Positions 1 through 8,896 of a stretch of 38,297 nucleotides of DNA are shown in pieces. Within the stretch, counting starts at the first letter, position 1. The number at the start of each line of letters is the position of its first letter. The position numbers were made by a program, and so were the translations under genes. Source of the stretch: an uncultured Pseudomonadota bacterium (lineage in GTDB: Bacteria > Myxococcota_A > Polyangia > HGW-17); NCBI GenBank assembly GCA_938004375.1, contig CALKWH010000049.1, positions 1 through 38,297 on the forward strand. Direction: 5' to 3'. Below the pieces are notes generated by a model. That model was not told the DNA's origin and ran no database searches. It saw nothing but the letters and a program-made list of their open reading frames with translations.

Positions 1-50
1 GGCGACCACCCAGATCTACACTCTTTCCCTACACGACGCTCTTCCGATCT
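1..50 (+). other. Illumina P5/TruSeq universal adapter (not genomic)
   Basis: These 50 bases match the 3' part of the Illumina universal adapter, including ACACTCTTTCCCTACACGAC and its end GCTCTTCCGATCT, with one mismatch at base 11 (C for G). Genomic sequence starts at about base 51. No promoter, ribosome site or start upstream of the first gene can be judged. Confidence 0.98.
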
Positions 51-51
51 C

Positions 52-2442
52 GTGCTGAAACTAGGTCCATTTTCAGAGAAAAAATCGGGATCGGACGCAT
101 CCCGGGATCAACCGCCGGGCCCCAGGCCCACCGCGGCCGCCGTGTCCGAGCACGAGCGGAACCTGCTCCAACTGGACCATGGCGCGCTGCTCGCGTCCTC
201 CCGCGGTGAAGACATGATTCACTGCGAGTCCGCGCTGATCCTGACCTGGTTCTATCATGACCTCGAGCCGCTGGAGGCCTGCAAGAAATTCCTGAAGACC
301 CCCATCGCCACGACGGGGGACGCCCTGACCCGGAGATTCCATTTCTTCCGCGCCCTGTTGCTGCATCAGAGCCCCTTGCCGTCGACGTTGGAGCGCTTTT
401 ATGAGGGGCCTCCGGTGCCGGATCCGATGAAGACGATGGAGGACATCCTCGCCGTGGCCCGGTCCGAGAACAACCGGGCGCCGGTGTGGAACTTCCTGTC
501 GGGGGTGCTGCAACTGGAAAAGAAGGACCCGAAAAAGGCGAAGGAGGCCTTCCAGTTGGCCACCACGTCCGAGACGGCGCAGCCCTTCGGGGTGACCTGG
601 TTCCTGGCCCACCTGGGGGACGAGGCCGCGATGAAGACGCTCCAGGACAAACCGGAGTGGGCTTTTTGGAAGGCCCTGCTGCCGGGGTTGAAGTATGTGT
701 CGGAGCACCAGGGGACGCTCGGTTTCCTGGATTTTCCGGGTGAATTTCCCCGCATTGCCGTGGCAGAGCCGGTCGTTCTCGAGCAGGTGGGGCGACGTTT
801 CCGGGCGATGAACCTCGCGTTCGCCGCGATCTCGGCCTGGGAGCAGGGCCAGCTCGACACGGCCAGCTCCCTGTGCGACAAGGCCATGACCGAGGATGAG
901 CGGGAGGCCCTCGTGTGGAGCCTGTGTGGGCGCCTGCGGATGTTCCACGGGCAGTTGGGAAAGTTCGCCACCACGATCTCCCTGAACCAGGAGTTGCCCA
1001 CCATCGTGGCCTGGTTGGTCGAGGGACGCAGAAATCCGGCGCAGACGGCTTGGGAAGAGTTGAAGAAGCGTGATCCGGAGGGGAGCCTGGCAGTGGCGCC
1101 ATTGATCCTGGTGTTGTCCCAGGCCGAGGCCGAGGAAGTGGACGCGGCCGTCCAAGCGGGCCTCACGTCGGATCTGCCGCGGACCCTGGAGGCCCTGTGG
1201 ACGGGGATCTGGCAGCGCCCCGACCGGGTCGCTGTCGTGGAGAAGGCCGTGCTGGCGTGGAAGGAAGCCAAGAAAGACGAGAGTCCTCAGGTGGCGCAGT
1301 TCCTGCGGATCCTCGGCCTGGTTCAGGCGCTCTCGACCCAGGAATGGAAGAAGGTGATCGAGGCTGTCCAGGGGATTCAACTGAAGGGCTCCGCCCGGCT
1401 CGAGCTCGAGGCCGTCGGGATGTTTGCCCGACTGATGGACAGCCAGGACCCGCAGGCGGTCGCCTGGGCCGACTCCCAGTGGCAACGTGTCTCTCCGGGC
1501 GCCCGGGCAGCGGCGGCGATGCTGCTCATCCTAGGGACAGCGGGCAAACTGCAGGAGGCACACCAGATTCTGGACAAGTACCAGGAGATCTTTCGGGAAC
1601 CCCTGTTTTTTAAGGCGGCCGCGCAGTTGTACTTGGCCGGCACCCGCAAGGATCGGCTGATGCGCGCGCGCTTCTTCGCGGACAAGGCCATCAAGGCGAA
1701 CCCCCAGGACGCCGAGGCCCTTTTTCTGGTGGGGTTCATCCAACTGGAGAGCGGCCAGCACGAGTCCGGGGGAAAGACCATCCTGCAGGCCGTGCAGGCC
1801 ATGAGTCACCCGGTGCATGCCTGGTTCATGCGCTGGGCCGAGCTCGAGAGCCGGCTCAAGCGCCCGCACATGGCGCTCGCGGCGATGGACGCCGGGCTGC
1901 GCCAGACCCCGGATCATGGGCCGTTCCTCTTCCGCAAAGCCCAGATCCTGGCCACCCAGGACAACCCGAAGGAGGCGCTGCGCCTGCTGGAGAAGACCAA
2001 GGAGGCCGGCATCGAGGAGGTGCAGCGGTTCATCCTGGAGGGGCGCTGCCACGTCTCCCTGCGTCAGAAGCGGGAGGCCGAGGTCGCGTTCCAGAAGGCC
2101 GTCAAGGCCGACCCGAAGAACATCCTCGCCCGCTATCTGCTGGGTAAGACCCAACTGGGCAACGGCGCGCTGCGGCCGGCGATCCCGAACCTCGTGTTTG
2201 TTGTGGAGCAACTGGAGAAGCACTCCCGGGAGCAACGCCTCCCGGAAGAGGCGACCCATTGGCAGACGGACACCCTCGAGTCCATGCTCGCCGAGGCTTG
2301 CCGGCTGCTGGGCGGCGCCTACAAGGAGACCGGGAACCGGGCGATGGCTATAATATATGTCAAAAAATATGCTGCCCTGGTGCCCGACGGGCCGATGAAG
2401 GATGAGGCGCTGCGGCTGCTGCTGCTCCTGGGCGGGGAATGA
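52..2442 (+). CDS. TPR-repeat protein, 5' end cut or unverifiable
   Basis: The 796 visible codons run from a GTG at 52 that directly follows adapter sequence, so the true start may lie outside the window and no ribosome site can be seen. The C-terminal third has several TPR-like helical hairpins with the usual small/large residue pattern, for example around residues 535-585, 600-650 and 660-715 (one reads KAVKADPKNILARYLLGKTQ). The N-terminal part is also alpha-helical but I recognise no family in it. No signal peptide is visible, though the N-terminus may be missing. TPRs usually scaffold protein complexes; no partner can be named. It lies 4 bp upstream of rsmA and probably shares a transcript with it. 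A very AT-rich stretch (2347-2370) interrupts the GC-rich coding sequence near the 3' end. Confidence 0.85.
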   Translation: MLKLGPFSEKKSGSDASRDQPPGPRPTAAAVSEHERNLLQLDHGALLASSRGEDMIHCESALILTWFYHDLEPLEACKKFLKTPIATTGDALTRRFHFFRALLLHQSPLPSTLERFYEGPPVPDPMKTMEDILAVARSENNRAPVWNFLSGVLQLEKKDPKKAKEAFQLATTSETAQPFGVTWFLAHLGDEAAMKTLQDKPEWAFWKALLPGLKYVSEHQGTLGFLDFPGEFPRIAVAEPVVLEQVGRRFRAMNLAFAAISAWEQGQLDTASSLCDKAMTEDEREALVWSLCGRLRMFHGQLGKFATTISLNQELPTIVAWLVEGRRNPAQTAWEELKKRDPEGSLAVAPLILVLSQAEAEEVDAAVQAGLTSDLPRTLEALWTGIWQRPDRVAVVEKAVLAWKEAKKDESPQVAQFLRILGLVQALSTQEWKKVIEAVQGIQLKGSARLELEAVGMFARLMDSQDPQAVAWADSQWQRVSPGARAAAAMLLILGTAGKLQEAHQILDKYQEIFREPLFFKAAAQLYLAGTRKDRLMRARFFADKAIKANPQDAEALFLVGFIQLESGQHESGGKTILQAVQAMSHPVHAWFMRWAELESRLKRPHMALAAMDAGLRQTPDHGPFLFRKAQILATQDNPKEALRLLEKTKEAGIEEVQRFILEGRCHVSLRQKREAEVAFQKAVKADPKNILARYLLGKTQLGNGALRPAIPNLVFVVEQLEKHSREQRLPEEATHWQTDTLESMLAEACRLLGGAYKETGNRAMAIIYVKKYAALVPDGPMKDEALRLLLLLGGE

Positions 2443-2446
2443 GCCG

Positions 2447-3319
2447 ATGACGCGCGCGTCCGACCTGGGACCGGAGCGCTGGCTTCCCAGCAAGGCCTGG
2501 GGGCAGAACTATCTCGTCAACGCCGGAGTGATCGACAAGATCGTGGACCTCGTGCCCATCGCGGGAGCCGGAGTGATCGAGATTGGTGCCGGCCGGGGCG
2601 CCCTGACCGGGGCGCTGCTGGAGAGGGGGCACCGGGTGCTGGCGGTGGAGCCCCACCCCGAGTCGGCCCGCTTCCTGGCCGGGCGGTTCGGGGCGGAGGC
2701 CGGGTTCTCCCTGCTCGAGGCCGACGCGACCTCGCTGGACTTCTCGTCCCTCGCGCCTCCGGCGGATGGGGCGCCGCCCTCCGGGGCGCCGTCCTCCGGG
2801 GCGCCGCCCTCCGGGGCGCCGTCCTCTGGACCCATCGCGGTGGTGGGCAACCTGCCCTACTGCGTGGCCGCCCGGATCCTGATCAATCTGGTGCGCACCG
2901 GCCGGGGGCACGGGCCCTGGATCCTGATGTTCCAGCGGGAGGTGGCGCAACGGATCGTCGCGGCGCCGGGCTCGCGGGACTACGGCCTGCTCTCGGTGAT
3001 CGCCCAACTGGCGGCCGCGTGCCGGCTCTGCTTCCACGTCTCCCCGGGGTCGTTCTCGCCGGCGCCCAAGGTGACCTCGTCGGTGGTGCGCTTTGAGCCG
3101 TTGGAGCTCGCCTCGCCACCGGACTGGGACGCCCTGTCGGACTGGCTGACCCGGCTGTTCTCCATGCGCCGCAAGCAGTTGGGGAACAGCCTGGGATCCA
3201 TGTTGTCGCCCGGACGGTTCGAGGTCCTGCGCGCGGCTCCCCCGGTGCCGTTGGATCGGCGTCCCGAGCAGCTCACACCCGCCACGCACCTGGCCCTGTT
3301 CGAGGCCTGGGGGTCGTGA
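2447..3319 (+). CDS. rsmA: 16S rRNA (adenine1518/1519-N6)-dimethyltransferase RsmA/KsgA
   Basis: RsmA dimethylates two adjacent adenines in the terminal helix of 16S rRNA late in 30S assembly, using S-adenosylmethionine. Family signatures are the N-terminal KAWGQNYLVNAGVIDKIV segment, the SAM loop EIGAGRGALTGALL and the catalytic NLPY at residues 135-138. The C-terminal domain (FSPAPKVTSSVVRF, then SMRRKQLGNSLG) is also typical. The 290 aa length is normal for the family. The ATG at 2447 was chosen because homology begins about 15 residues later; an upstream in-frame extension would overlap the previous gene and matches nothing. Odd: four 15-bp tandem repeats (2768-2827) insert a Gly-Ala-Pro-Ser-rich loop of about 25 residues just before the NLPY strand. 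All core motifs remain, so the enzyme is probably active. Confidence 0.95.
   Translation: MTRASDLGPERWLPSKAWGQNYLVNAGVIDKIVDLVPIAGAGVIEIGAGRGALTGALLERGHRVLAVEPHPESARFLAGRFGAEAGFSLLEADATSLDFSSLAPPADGAPPSGAPSSGAPPSGAPSSGPIAVVGNLPYCVAARILINLVRTGRGHGPWILMFQREVAQRIVAAPGSRDYGLLSVIAQLAAACRLCFHVSPGSFSPAPKVTSSVVRFEPLELASPPDWDALSDWLTRLFSMRRKQLGNSLGSMLSPGRFEVLRAAPPVPLDRRPEQLTPATHLALFEAWGS
2768..2827 (+). repeat. 15-bp tandem repeat x4 inside rsmA
   Basis: Four exact-length units, alternating GGGGCGCCGCCCTCC and GGGGCGCCGTCCTCC, encode (G-A-P-P/S-S)n. The last base of the fourth unit is changed. The alternation gives a 30-bp higher-order unit, which suggests duplication of a pair. The reading frame is kept. 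Confidence 0.95.
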
Positions 3320-3514
3320 CAATTTGTCCTACAGGGAGACGCCCTGGGCCCACCCTTTGTCAATTTGTCAAAACACGACGATTTTCCTTGTAAGACGAGG
3401 AAAAATCACCATGATGCGGAATGCCCCGGCACCGGCCCGGTTCTTGCACAAGCGGCCGCGGACCGGCGTCCCCGACTGAATCTTCGCCGGGTTCCTGCAG
3501 GAGTTGGCATTCAC
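3318..3514 (+). promoter_or_regulatory. Leader/promoter region of the T2SS operon
   Basis: This is the only sizeable gap before gspC. The 9-mer CAATTTGTC occurs at 3320-3328 and again at 3361-3369, 41 nt apart. The first copy belongs to an 11-nt palindrome, GACAATTTGTC (3318-3328), overlapping the rsmA stop. A sigma-70-like pair is TTGTCA (3365-3370), 17 nt, then TTGTAA (3388-3393). A sigma-54-like element is CGGCCCGGTTCTTGCA at 3433-3448, with the invariant GG (3434-3435) and GC (3446-3447) 10 nt apart. A weak hairpin, CAGGG/CCCTG (3332-3346), might end rsmA transcription. AGGAG at 3499-3503 is the gspC ribosome site. Which promoter is used cannot be decided by eye. Confidence 0.4.
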
Positions 3515-4426
3515 ATGGAAGGTCTGGCTCGATTTTATCCCCATTTGATTCAGGCGACCCTGGTGTTGCTGCAGGGGCTCGGGGCCGGCGTGATCGCGGC
3601 CGATATGGTGGCCTGGAAGTTGTACGCCGCGCCCAGCGCCGAGAGCCCCCGCCGCCCTGCGGCCACGGTGGCCTTGACACCGAAGAAGCCCGAGGTCGTG
3701 GCCGACCTGCGCGGCCTCTTGCGGCGGAACATCTTCTGCGCGACCTGCGAGCCCATAACATTGGACGATCTGGCGGGGACCCCCGGCGAGCCGGGGCAGC
3801 CACCGCCGGTTGCCTCCCTCGAGGGGGCGGAGTTGGTGGGCACCATGGTGGTGACCTCCAAGCCGGCGGACTCCCTGGCGACGGTGATCCTCACCGCCCA
3901 CGCCGAGGCCAAGTTCGTCCTGCTCTCCGAGGGGGACTCCCTCGGGGACGCCACGGTGGTCTCCATCGAGGCCAAGCGGGTCGTCTTCACCCAGGGCGGC
4001 CAGGAGAAGGTGCTCAATCTCCTCGGCGAGGCCAAGAGCAGTCCGGTCGTGGCCACCACCACGCCGCCCCCGGCGGCCGGCGCCAAGCCCGAGGACAATC
4101 AAATCCGCCAGGTCGGTCCATACAAATACGAGGTCGACAAGGCGGTGATCACCGACTTCATGAAGAACATGGCCTCGGCCAGCAGCGGCGCCCGGGTCCT
4201 GCCCGACCCCAACGGCGGCTTCAAGGTTTCGTTCGTCCGGTCCTTCTCGGTGTTTTACAAACTGGGGATCCGCTCCGGGGACACCATCAGTTCGGTCAAC
4301 AACATCCAACTGGATTCCATCGACCAGACGTTCGCCCTGTACACGAAGCTCAAGGACGCCAACCATCTGACCCTGTCCGTGAACCGCGGGGGGCAGACCA
4401 TCAACATGGACTACGACATCCGGTAA
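3515..4426 (+). CDS. gspC: Type II secretion system protein GspC
   Basis: GspC is the inner-membrane link between the T2SS platform and the outer-membrane secretin. The 303 aa protein has a short cytoplasmic end, one membrane helix at about residues 11-33 and a Pro-rich linker. A homology-region (HR) domain follows around residues 105-185 (GAELVGTMVVTS...GDSL), then a second low-complexity linker (TTTPPPAAGAKPEDN). A C-terminal PDZ domain (about 210-303) contains FYKLGIRSGDTISSVNN. The ATG at 3515 has AGGAG 11 nt upstream and places the membrane helix properly; an earlier in-frame TTG (3365) lies within promoter-like sequence and was rejected. It is the first gene of the operon, 15 nt before gspD. 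Confidence 0.93.
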   Translation: MEGLARFYPHLIQATLVLLQGLGAGVIAADMVAWKLYAAPSAESPRRPAATVALTPKKPEVVADLRGLLRRNIFCATCEPITLDDLAGTPGEPGQPPPVASLEGAELVGTMVVTSKPADSLATVILTAHAEAKFVLLSEGDSLGDATVVSIEAKRVVFTQGGQEKVLNLLGEAKSSPVVATTTPPPAAGAKPEDNQIRQVGPYKYEVDKAVITDFMKNMASASSGARVLPDPNGGFKVSFVRSFSVFYKLGIRSGDTISSVNNIQLDSIDQTFALYTKLKDANHLTLSVNRGGQTINMDYDIR

Positions 4427-4441
4427 CACCTGGAGATGACG

Positions 4442-7132
4442 ATGCGCGCTCTCTTTCTTGTTTCCCTGCTCATTGCTGGCTTTCTCCCCGGCCGGACGTC
4501 GGCCCAGCCCTCGCCGCTGAACCGCCCGGTCCGCCCGGTGCCGGGGCCGACCACGAGCCCCACCGCCGCCCCCGGCGGGCAGCCCGGTGGGCCCGGCGGC
4601 GCCAAGCCCCCGGCTCCCGGCTCCACGGCCGACGCCGGCTCGGCCAAGGACGACCCCAACTTCAACGAGTGCAAGAACGTCCCGGGCTACCGCAAGATGA
4701 AGGTCACGCTCAAGCCCGAGTCCACGCTCGCGGACCTGGTGTCCTGGATCTCCTCGATCACCTGCAAGCGCTTCATCGTCAGCGCCGGTTTGCGGGCGCA
4801 GCGGGTGACGATCTACAGCCCCTCCGAGGTGACCGCCTACGAGGCCTACAAGGCGTTCCTCTCCGCTCTGGAGGCGATGAACCTCACCATCCAGCAATCA
4901 GGCCAATATTATAAAATTATCGAGATCCAGGGTGCGAACGGCACGATCCAACCGCTCACCGTCCCCGGGGAGGCCGTCGCCAACAACGAGAGTTTCACCA
5001 CCGCCATGATCCGGGTCAAGCACGCCAGCGTCTCGGAGGTGGCCGAAGTGCTGGGCAAGTTCAAGTCCAAGTACGGCGACATCACCACCTACACGCCCAC
5101 CAACCTGCTGATCATCACGGACCTGGGTACCAGCATCACCCGACTGATCAAGATCCTGGGCCAACTCGACGTGGAGGGCGTCCACGACGAGCGCGTGTGG
5201 GTGTTGAAGGTGAAGAACGCCGACGCCGAGGAGATCGCGACCAAACTCACCGAGGTCTTCGATATCGGCTCCGAGGGTTCCAGTGGCGGTGGCAGCGCGC
5301 CCCCGATGAACATGGGCGGACGCCGCGGCCAGGGCGCCAAGGTCTACAGCCCGCAGAGCCCGGCGAGCCCGGGCGGCGCCGGCGGCGGCGTTCAGAACGT
5401 CGGCACCAAGAGCCGGATCTCCAAGATCATCGCCGAGCCCCGCACCAACAGCCTGCTCATCGTCGCCAACGACACGGCCTATCTCGAACTGCTGGCGCTG
5501 TTCCAGAAGTTGGACGTTCCTCTGCCGGGTGGTGAAGAAAAAATTAACATCATTTATTTAGAGAACGCTGTCGCCGAGGACATGGCCAGCCTGCTCTCGG
5601 CGCTCACCGGCAGCTCGTCCACGGGTGGGCGCACCAACACCACGACCTCGCGCACGTCGCGCACGTCGCGCACCTCCTCGACACGCAACGCCCAGCGCGG
5701 CGGCCAGTTCGGCGGCGGCCAGTACGGCAACCCGTGGGGCATGGGTGGCGGCACCGACAGTTTGTTCCAGGGTCCGGTCCAGATCCAGCCCGACCCGGCC
5801 ACCAACAGCCTGGTCATCGTGGCCTCGAACAAGGACTTCCTCGCCCTCAAGCGCGTCATCAAGGAGCTGGACCGCCCCCGCCGTCAGGTCTTCGTCGAGG
5901 TCACCATCCTCGAGGTGTCCCTGGACAAGACCCGCAACCTGGGCGTGTCCTTCCACGGCGGCGATCCCGTCGGCTCAGGCGACAAGCAGTCCCTGCTCTT
6001 CGGCGGCTCGATCACCAACTCCTCGATGAACTCGATCATCATGAATCCGCTGTCCCTGATGGGCCTGGCGGTGGGTCTGCGCGGCCCTGAGATCAAGGAC
6101 GCCGAGTCGCTCCTGGGCATCCCCGGGCTCTCGTTCCCGTCCTTCGGCGTGATGTTCCAGGCGCTCCAGAGCGACAACGCGGTGAACGTCATCTCCTCGC
6201 CGCACATCCTGACCACCGACAACGAGGAGGCCGAGATCACGGTGGGCGAGAACGTGCCGTTCCAGAGCGGTTACTCCTCGCTCAGTTCCCTCGCGTCCTC
6301 GTTCTCGAGCTCGTCCGCCTTGACTTCTTTGCCCATGGTCTCCGTGCAGCGCCAGGACGTGGCCCTCAAACTCAAACTCACCCCCCACGTGAACCAGAGC
6401 GACTTCGTCCGCATGGAGGTCGAGCAGGAGATCAACGAGGTCAAGTCCATCGACGCCATCGTGGGTCCCACGACCTCGAAGCGCAAGGCCACCACCGTGG
6501 TCGTAGTCAAGGACCAGCAGACCGTGGTCATCGGCGGCCTGATCACCGAGAAAATCAAGGAGAACGTGCAGAAGGTGCCGCTTCTGGGCGACATCCCCAT
6601 CCTGGGCTACATGTTCAAGTCCACCAAGCGCGTCACCGAGAAGACCAACCTGCTGATCTTCATCACGCCCTACGTCATCCGCGACGAGAGCGATTTGCGC
6701 CGGATCTTCATGGAGAAGGTCAAACTGCGCAAGGAGTTCATCGAGAAGTACACGTCCTTCAAGGACCACGACTTCGAGGCCGACATCAACTACAAGCACA
6801 AGCACGGCTTCTTCGAGGACATCAACCGCACCGCCCACCGCATGGAGGAGGACATCTCCCAGCGCAAGAAGGCCCTGGACGAGTACAAGGTCGTGGACTC
6901 CTCGGGACCGGTGAGCGTGAACAAGTCCGACGTGCGCGAGGTGCGGCGTATGTTGCAAAAAATGCGCGAGGAGCAGGACGCGGATCACGGAGACGAAGAG
7001 AAACCGGCGGAAGACAAGACGCCGCCGGCCGATGGTAAGACCCCGTCGGGCGACGGTAAGACCCCGTCGGGCGACGGTAAGACCCCGCCGGCCGATGGTA
7101 AGACCCCCGCTCCGAAACCGGCCGGGAGGTAG
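4442..7132 (+). CDS. gspD: Type II secretion system secretin GspD
   Basis: GspD forms the outer-membrane channel through which folded substrates leave. The 896 aa protein has a signal peptide (MRALFLVSLLIAGFLPG, cleavage near SAQ) and a Pro/Gly linker. The N0-N3 ring domains follow; N3 loops hold Gly/Ser/Thr-rich insertions near residues 280-310 and 395-440. The C-terminal secretin domain includes VVIGGLITEKIKENVQKVPL, LGDIPILGYMFK and TNLLIFITPYVI. After the barrel comes a charged tail ending in 7-residue repeats (GKTPSGD type). GGAG at 4432-4435 fits the ATG at 4442 with 6-nt spacing; an ATG at 4436 would touch that site and is less likely. AT-rich codon islands lie at 4905-4920 and 5535-5562. 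No dedicated pilotin gene is seen beside it. Confidence 0.95.
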   Translation: MRALFLVSLLIAGFLPGRTSAQPSPLNRPVRPVPGPTTSPTAAPGGQPGGPGGAKPPAPGSTADAGSAKDDPNFNECKNVPGYRKMKVTLKPESTLADLVSWISSITCKRFIVSAGLRAQRVTIYSPSEVTAYEAYKAFLSALEAMNLTIQQSGQYYKIIEIQGANGTIQPLTVPGEAVANNESFTTAMIRVKHASVSEVAEVLGKFKSKYGDITTYTPTNLLIITDLGTSITRLIKILGQLDVEGVHDERVWVLKVKNADAEEIATKLTEVFDIGSEGSSGGGSAPPMNMGGRRGQGAKVYSPQSPASPGGAGGGVQNVGTKSRISKIIAEPRTNSLLIVANDTAYLELLALFQKLDVPLPGGEEKINIIYLENAVAEDMASLLSALTGSSSTGGRTNTTTSRTSRTSRTSSTRNAQRGGQFGGGQYGNPWGMGGGTDSLFQGPVQIQPDPATNSLVIVASNKDFLALKRVIKELDRPRRQVFVEVTILEVSLDKTRNLGVSFHGGDPVGSGDKQSLLFGGSITNSSMNSIIMNPLSLMGLAVGLRGPEIKDAESLLGIPGLSFPSFGVMFQALQSDNAVNVISSPHILTTDNEEAEITVGENVPFQSGYSSLSSLASSFSSSSALTSLPMVSVQRQDVALKLKLTPHVNQSDFVRMEVEQEINEVKSIDAIVGPTTSKRKATTVVVVKDQQTVVIGGLITEKIKENVQKVPLLGDIPILGYMFKSTKRVTEKTNLLIFITPYVIRDESDLRRIFMEKVKLRKEFIEKYTSFKDHDFEADINYKHKHGFFEDINRTAHRMEEDISQRKKALDEYKVVDSSGPVSVNKSDVREVRRMLQKMREEQDADHGDEEKPAEDKTPPADGKTPSGDGKTPSGDGKTPPADGKTPAPKPAGR
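7031..7108 (+). repeat. 21-bp tandem repeat in the gspD 3' end
   Basis: About 3.7 copies of a 21-bp unit (starting GAYGGTAAGACCCCG) encode the heptad D-G-K-T-P-(S/P)-(G/A). They form a disordered tail behind the secretin domain. The unit length is a multiple of three, so copy-number change would keep the frame. Confidence 0.95.
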
Positions 7133-7135
7133 CGC

Positions 7136-8884
7136 ATGTTGCGTCACCGACTCATCGGCGAGATCCTGGTCACCCACTTCGGGCTGTCTGGGCTGGACCT
7201 CGAGCGCGGGCTCACGGGGCAACGCAAGGACGGGGTCCGGATCGGCGAGTGGCTGGTCCGAGAGAAGCTCGTCAACGAAAAGGACGTGCTGCGGGCGCTG
7301 GCGCTCCAGCAGGGGGTCGTGTATCAGGAGCAGGACCTCAAGCCCGAGGACGTGGACCTCACGCTGCTGGAGCGCATCTCCATCAACTACGCGAAGCAGA
7401 ACAAGGTGCTGCCGCTGTGGCGCGGCGAGGACGGCCGCATCCTGGTGGCCGTGGCCGATCCCATGGCCTACTGGATCATGGACGACCTGGCGGTGCGGCT
7501 CTCGGCCCAGTTCCTTGTGACGCTCATGGAGGCAGACCGCATTCTCTCCCTGATCAACCGCGCGTACACGCGCAAGAGCCAGACCGTGGATCTCGCCAAC
7601 GAGGGCGAGGGCTTCTCAGAGGAGGATGTGGACGATCTGGTGGACAACATCGACCTCTCCGACGAGGCCCCGATCATCCGCTGGGTGAACGCCATCATCT
7701 TCAACGCGGCCAAGGAGCGCGCCTCGGACATCCACGTCGAGCCCGGCGAGAAGGAGGTCGTCGTCCGCTACCGCATCGACGGCATCCTCTATGAGACCAA
7801 GCACGCGAACAAGAATTATTTGAACTCCATCGTCGCGCGCATCAAGATCATGTCCGGCCTGGACATCGCCGAGAAGCGCCTGCCCCAGGACGGCCGCATC
7901 CGCCGGAAGATCGCGGGGCGCGACATCGACATGCGCGTGGCCACCATCCCCACCGCCCGGGGCGAGCGCATCACCATCCGCCTGCTGGATCAGAGCTCCA
8001 TCCTCCTGGGGCTGGCCGACATCGGCTTCTACACCGACGACCTCAAGATGATGGAGGAGATCATCGAGCGGCCCCACGGGATCATCCTGGTCACGGGCCC
8101 CACCGGCTCGGGCAAGACCACCACGCTCTACGCCGGGCTGAACAAGATCAACAAGCCGGATCTGAACATTCTGACCATCGAGGATCCGGTCGAATACCAG
8201 CTCGCCGGGGTCTCCCAGGTGCAGGTGAACCCCAAGATCCAACTGACCTTCGCGGCCGGGCTGCGATCGTTCCTGCGCCACGACCCGGACGTGATCATGG
8301 TCGGCGAGATCCGCGACCTGGAGACCGCCGAGATCGCCATCCAGGCGTCGCTCACCGGCCACCTGGTGCTCTCCACCGTGCACACCAACGACTCCGCCGG
8401 CGCCCTCACCCGCCTCGTGGACATGGGCGTGGAGCCCTTCCTGGTGGCGTCGTCCCTCATCGGCATCCTGGCCCAGCGCCTGCTGCGCCGCCTGTGCCCG
8501 CACTGCAAGGAGCCCTACGTGCCCACCCGGGAGGAGCTCGCCGAGATGGGCGTGGACCCGGACCGGTTCTTCGCGGGCACCGCCGACTTCCACCCGGTGC
8601 CGGAGAACTTCCGCCGGCCCCCGAAGGGCCACGTCTTTCGCGCCAAGGGCTGTCATCACTGCCTGAACACGGGCTACGCCGGCCGGACCGGCATCTACGA
8701 ACTGCTGATCATGGACGACGACGTGCGCGCGATGTCCATGAAGAAGATCGACGCGAACCAGATCAAGCGGCTGGCCATCTCCAAGGGGATGCGCACGCTG
8801 CGGCAGGACGGGGCCCGCAAGGTCATCTCCGGGATCACGAGCTTCTCCGAGGTCATGCTCGTGACCACCGAGGACCAGGCCTAG
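7136..8884 (+). CDS. gspE: Type II secretion system ATPase GspE
   Basis: GspE is the cytoplasmic hexameric ATPase that drives pseudopilus assembly. The 582 aa protein has an N-terminal T2SSE_N domain (about 1-150) that normally binds GspL. The ATPase core has Walker A GPTGSGKTT (K327), the Asp-box region with IEDPVEYQL, Walker B (DVIMVGEIRD, E391) and a His box (TGHLVLSTVHTNDS). A zinc-binding tetracysteine element, C454-x2-C457 and C506-x2-C509, is typical of GspE and absent from some PilT-like relatives. The ATG at 7136 follows GGGAGG (7124-7129) located inside the gspD end. Only 3 nt separate the two genes. Confidence 0.97.
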   Translation: MLRHRLIGEILVTHFGLSGLDLERGLTGQRKDGVRIGEWLVREKLVNEKDVLRALALQQGVVYQEQDLKPEDVDLTLLERISINYAKQNKVLPLWRGEDGRILVAVADPMAYWIMDDLAVRLSAQFLVTLMEADRILSLINRAYTRKSQTVDLANEGEGFSEEDVDDLVDNIDLSDEAPIIRWVNAIIFNAAKERASDIHVEPGEKEVVVRYRIDGILYETKHANKNYLNSIVARIKIMSGLDIAEKRLPQDGRIRRKIAGRDIDMRVATIPTARGERITIRLLDQSSILLGLADIGFYTDDLKMMEEIIERPHGIILVTGPTGSGKTTTLYAGLNKINKPDLNILTIEDPVEYQLAGVSQVQVNPKIQLTFAAGLRSFLRHDPDVIMVGEIRDLETAEIAIQASLTGHLVLSTVHTNDSAGALTRLVDMGVEPFLVASSLIGILAQRLLRRLCPHCKEPYVPTREELAEMGVDPDRFFAGTADFHPVPENFRRPPKGHVFRAKGCHHCLNTGYAGRTGIYELLIMDDDVRAMSMKKIDANQIKRLAISKGMRTLRQDGARKVISGITSFSEVMLVTTEDQA

Positions 8885-8896
8885 GAGACGACGCCC

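Noticed and set aside
52..3319. A horizontally acquired island or prophage
   Set aside because: No integrase, transposase, tRNA, direct-repeat ends or composition break beyond the short AT islands was seen anywhere in the window.
3365..3514. Extended gspC start at TTG 3365
   Set aside because: It has no ribosome site, lies inside promoter-like sequence, and would place 50 unrelated polar residues before the membrane helix.
4436..4441. gspD start at ATG 4436
   Set aside because: The GGAG at 4432-4435 would touch the start codon; the ATG at 4442 has proper spacing. The difference is only two residues.
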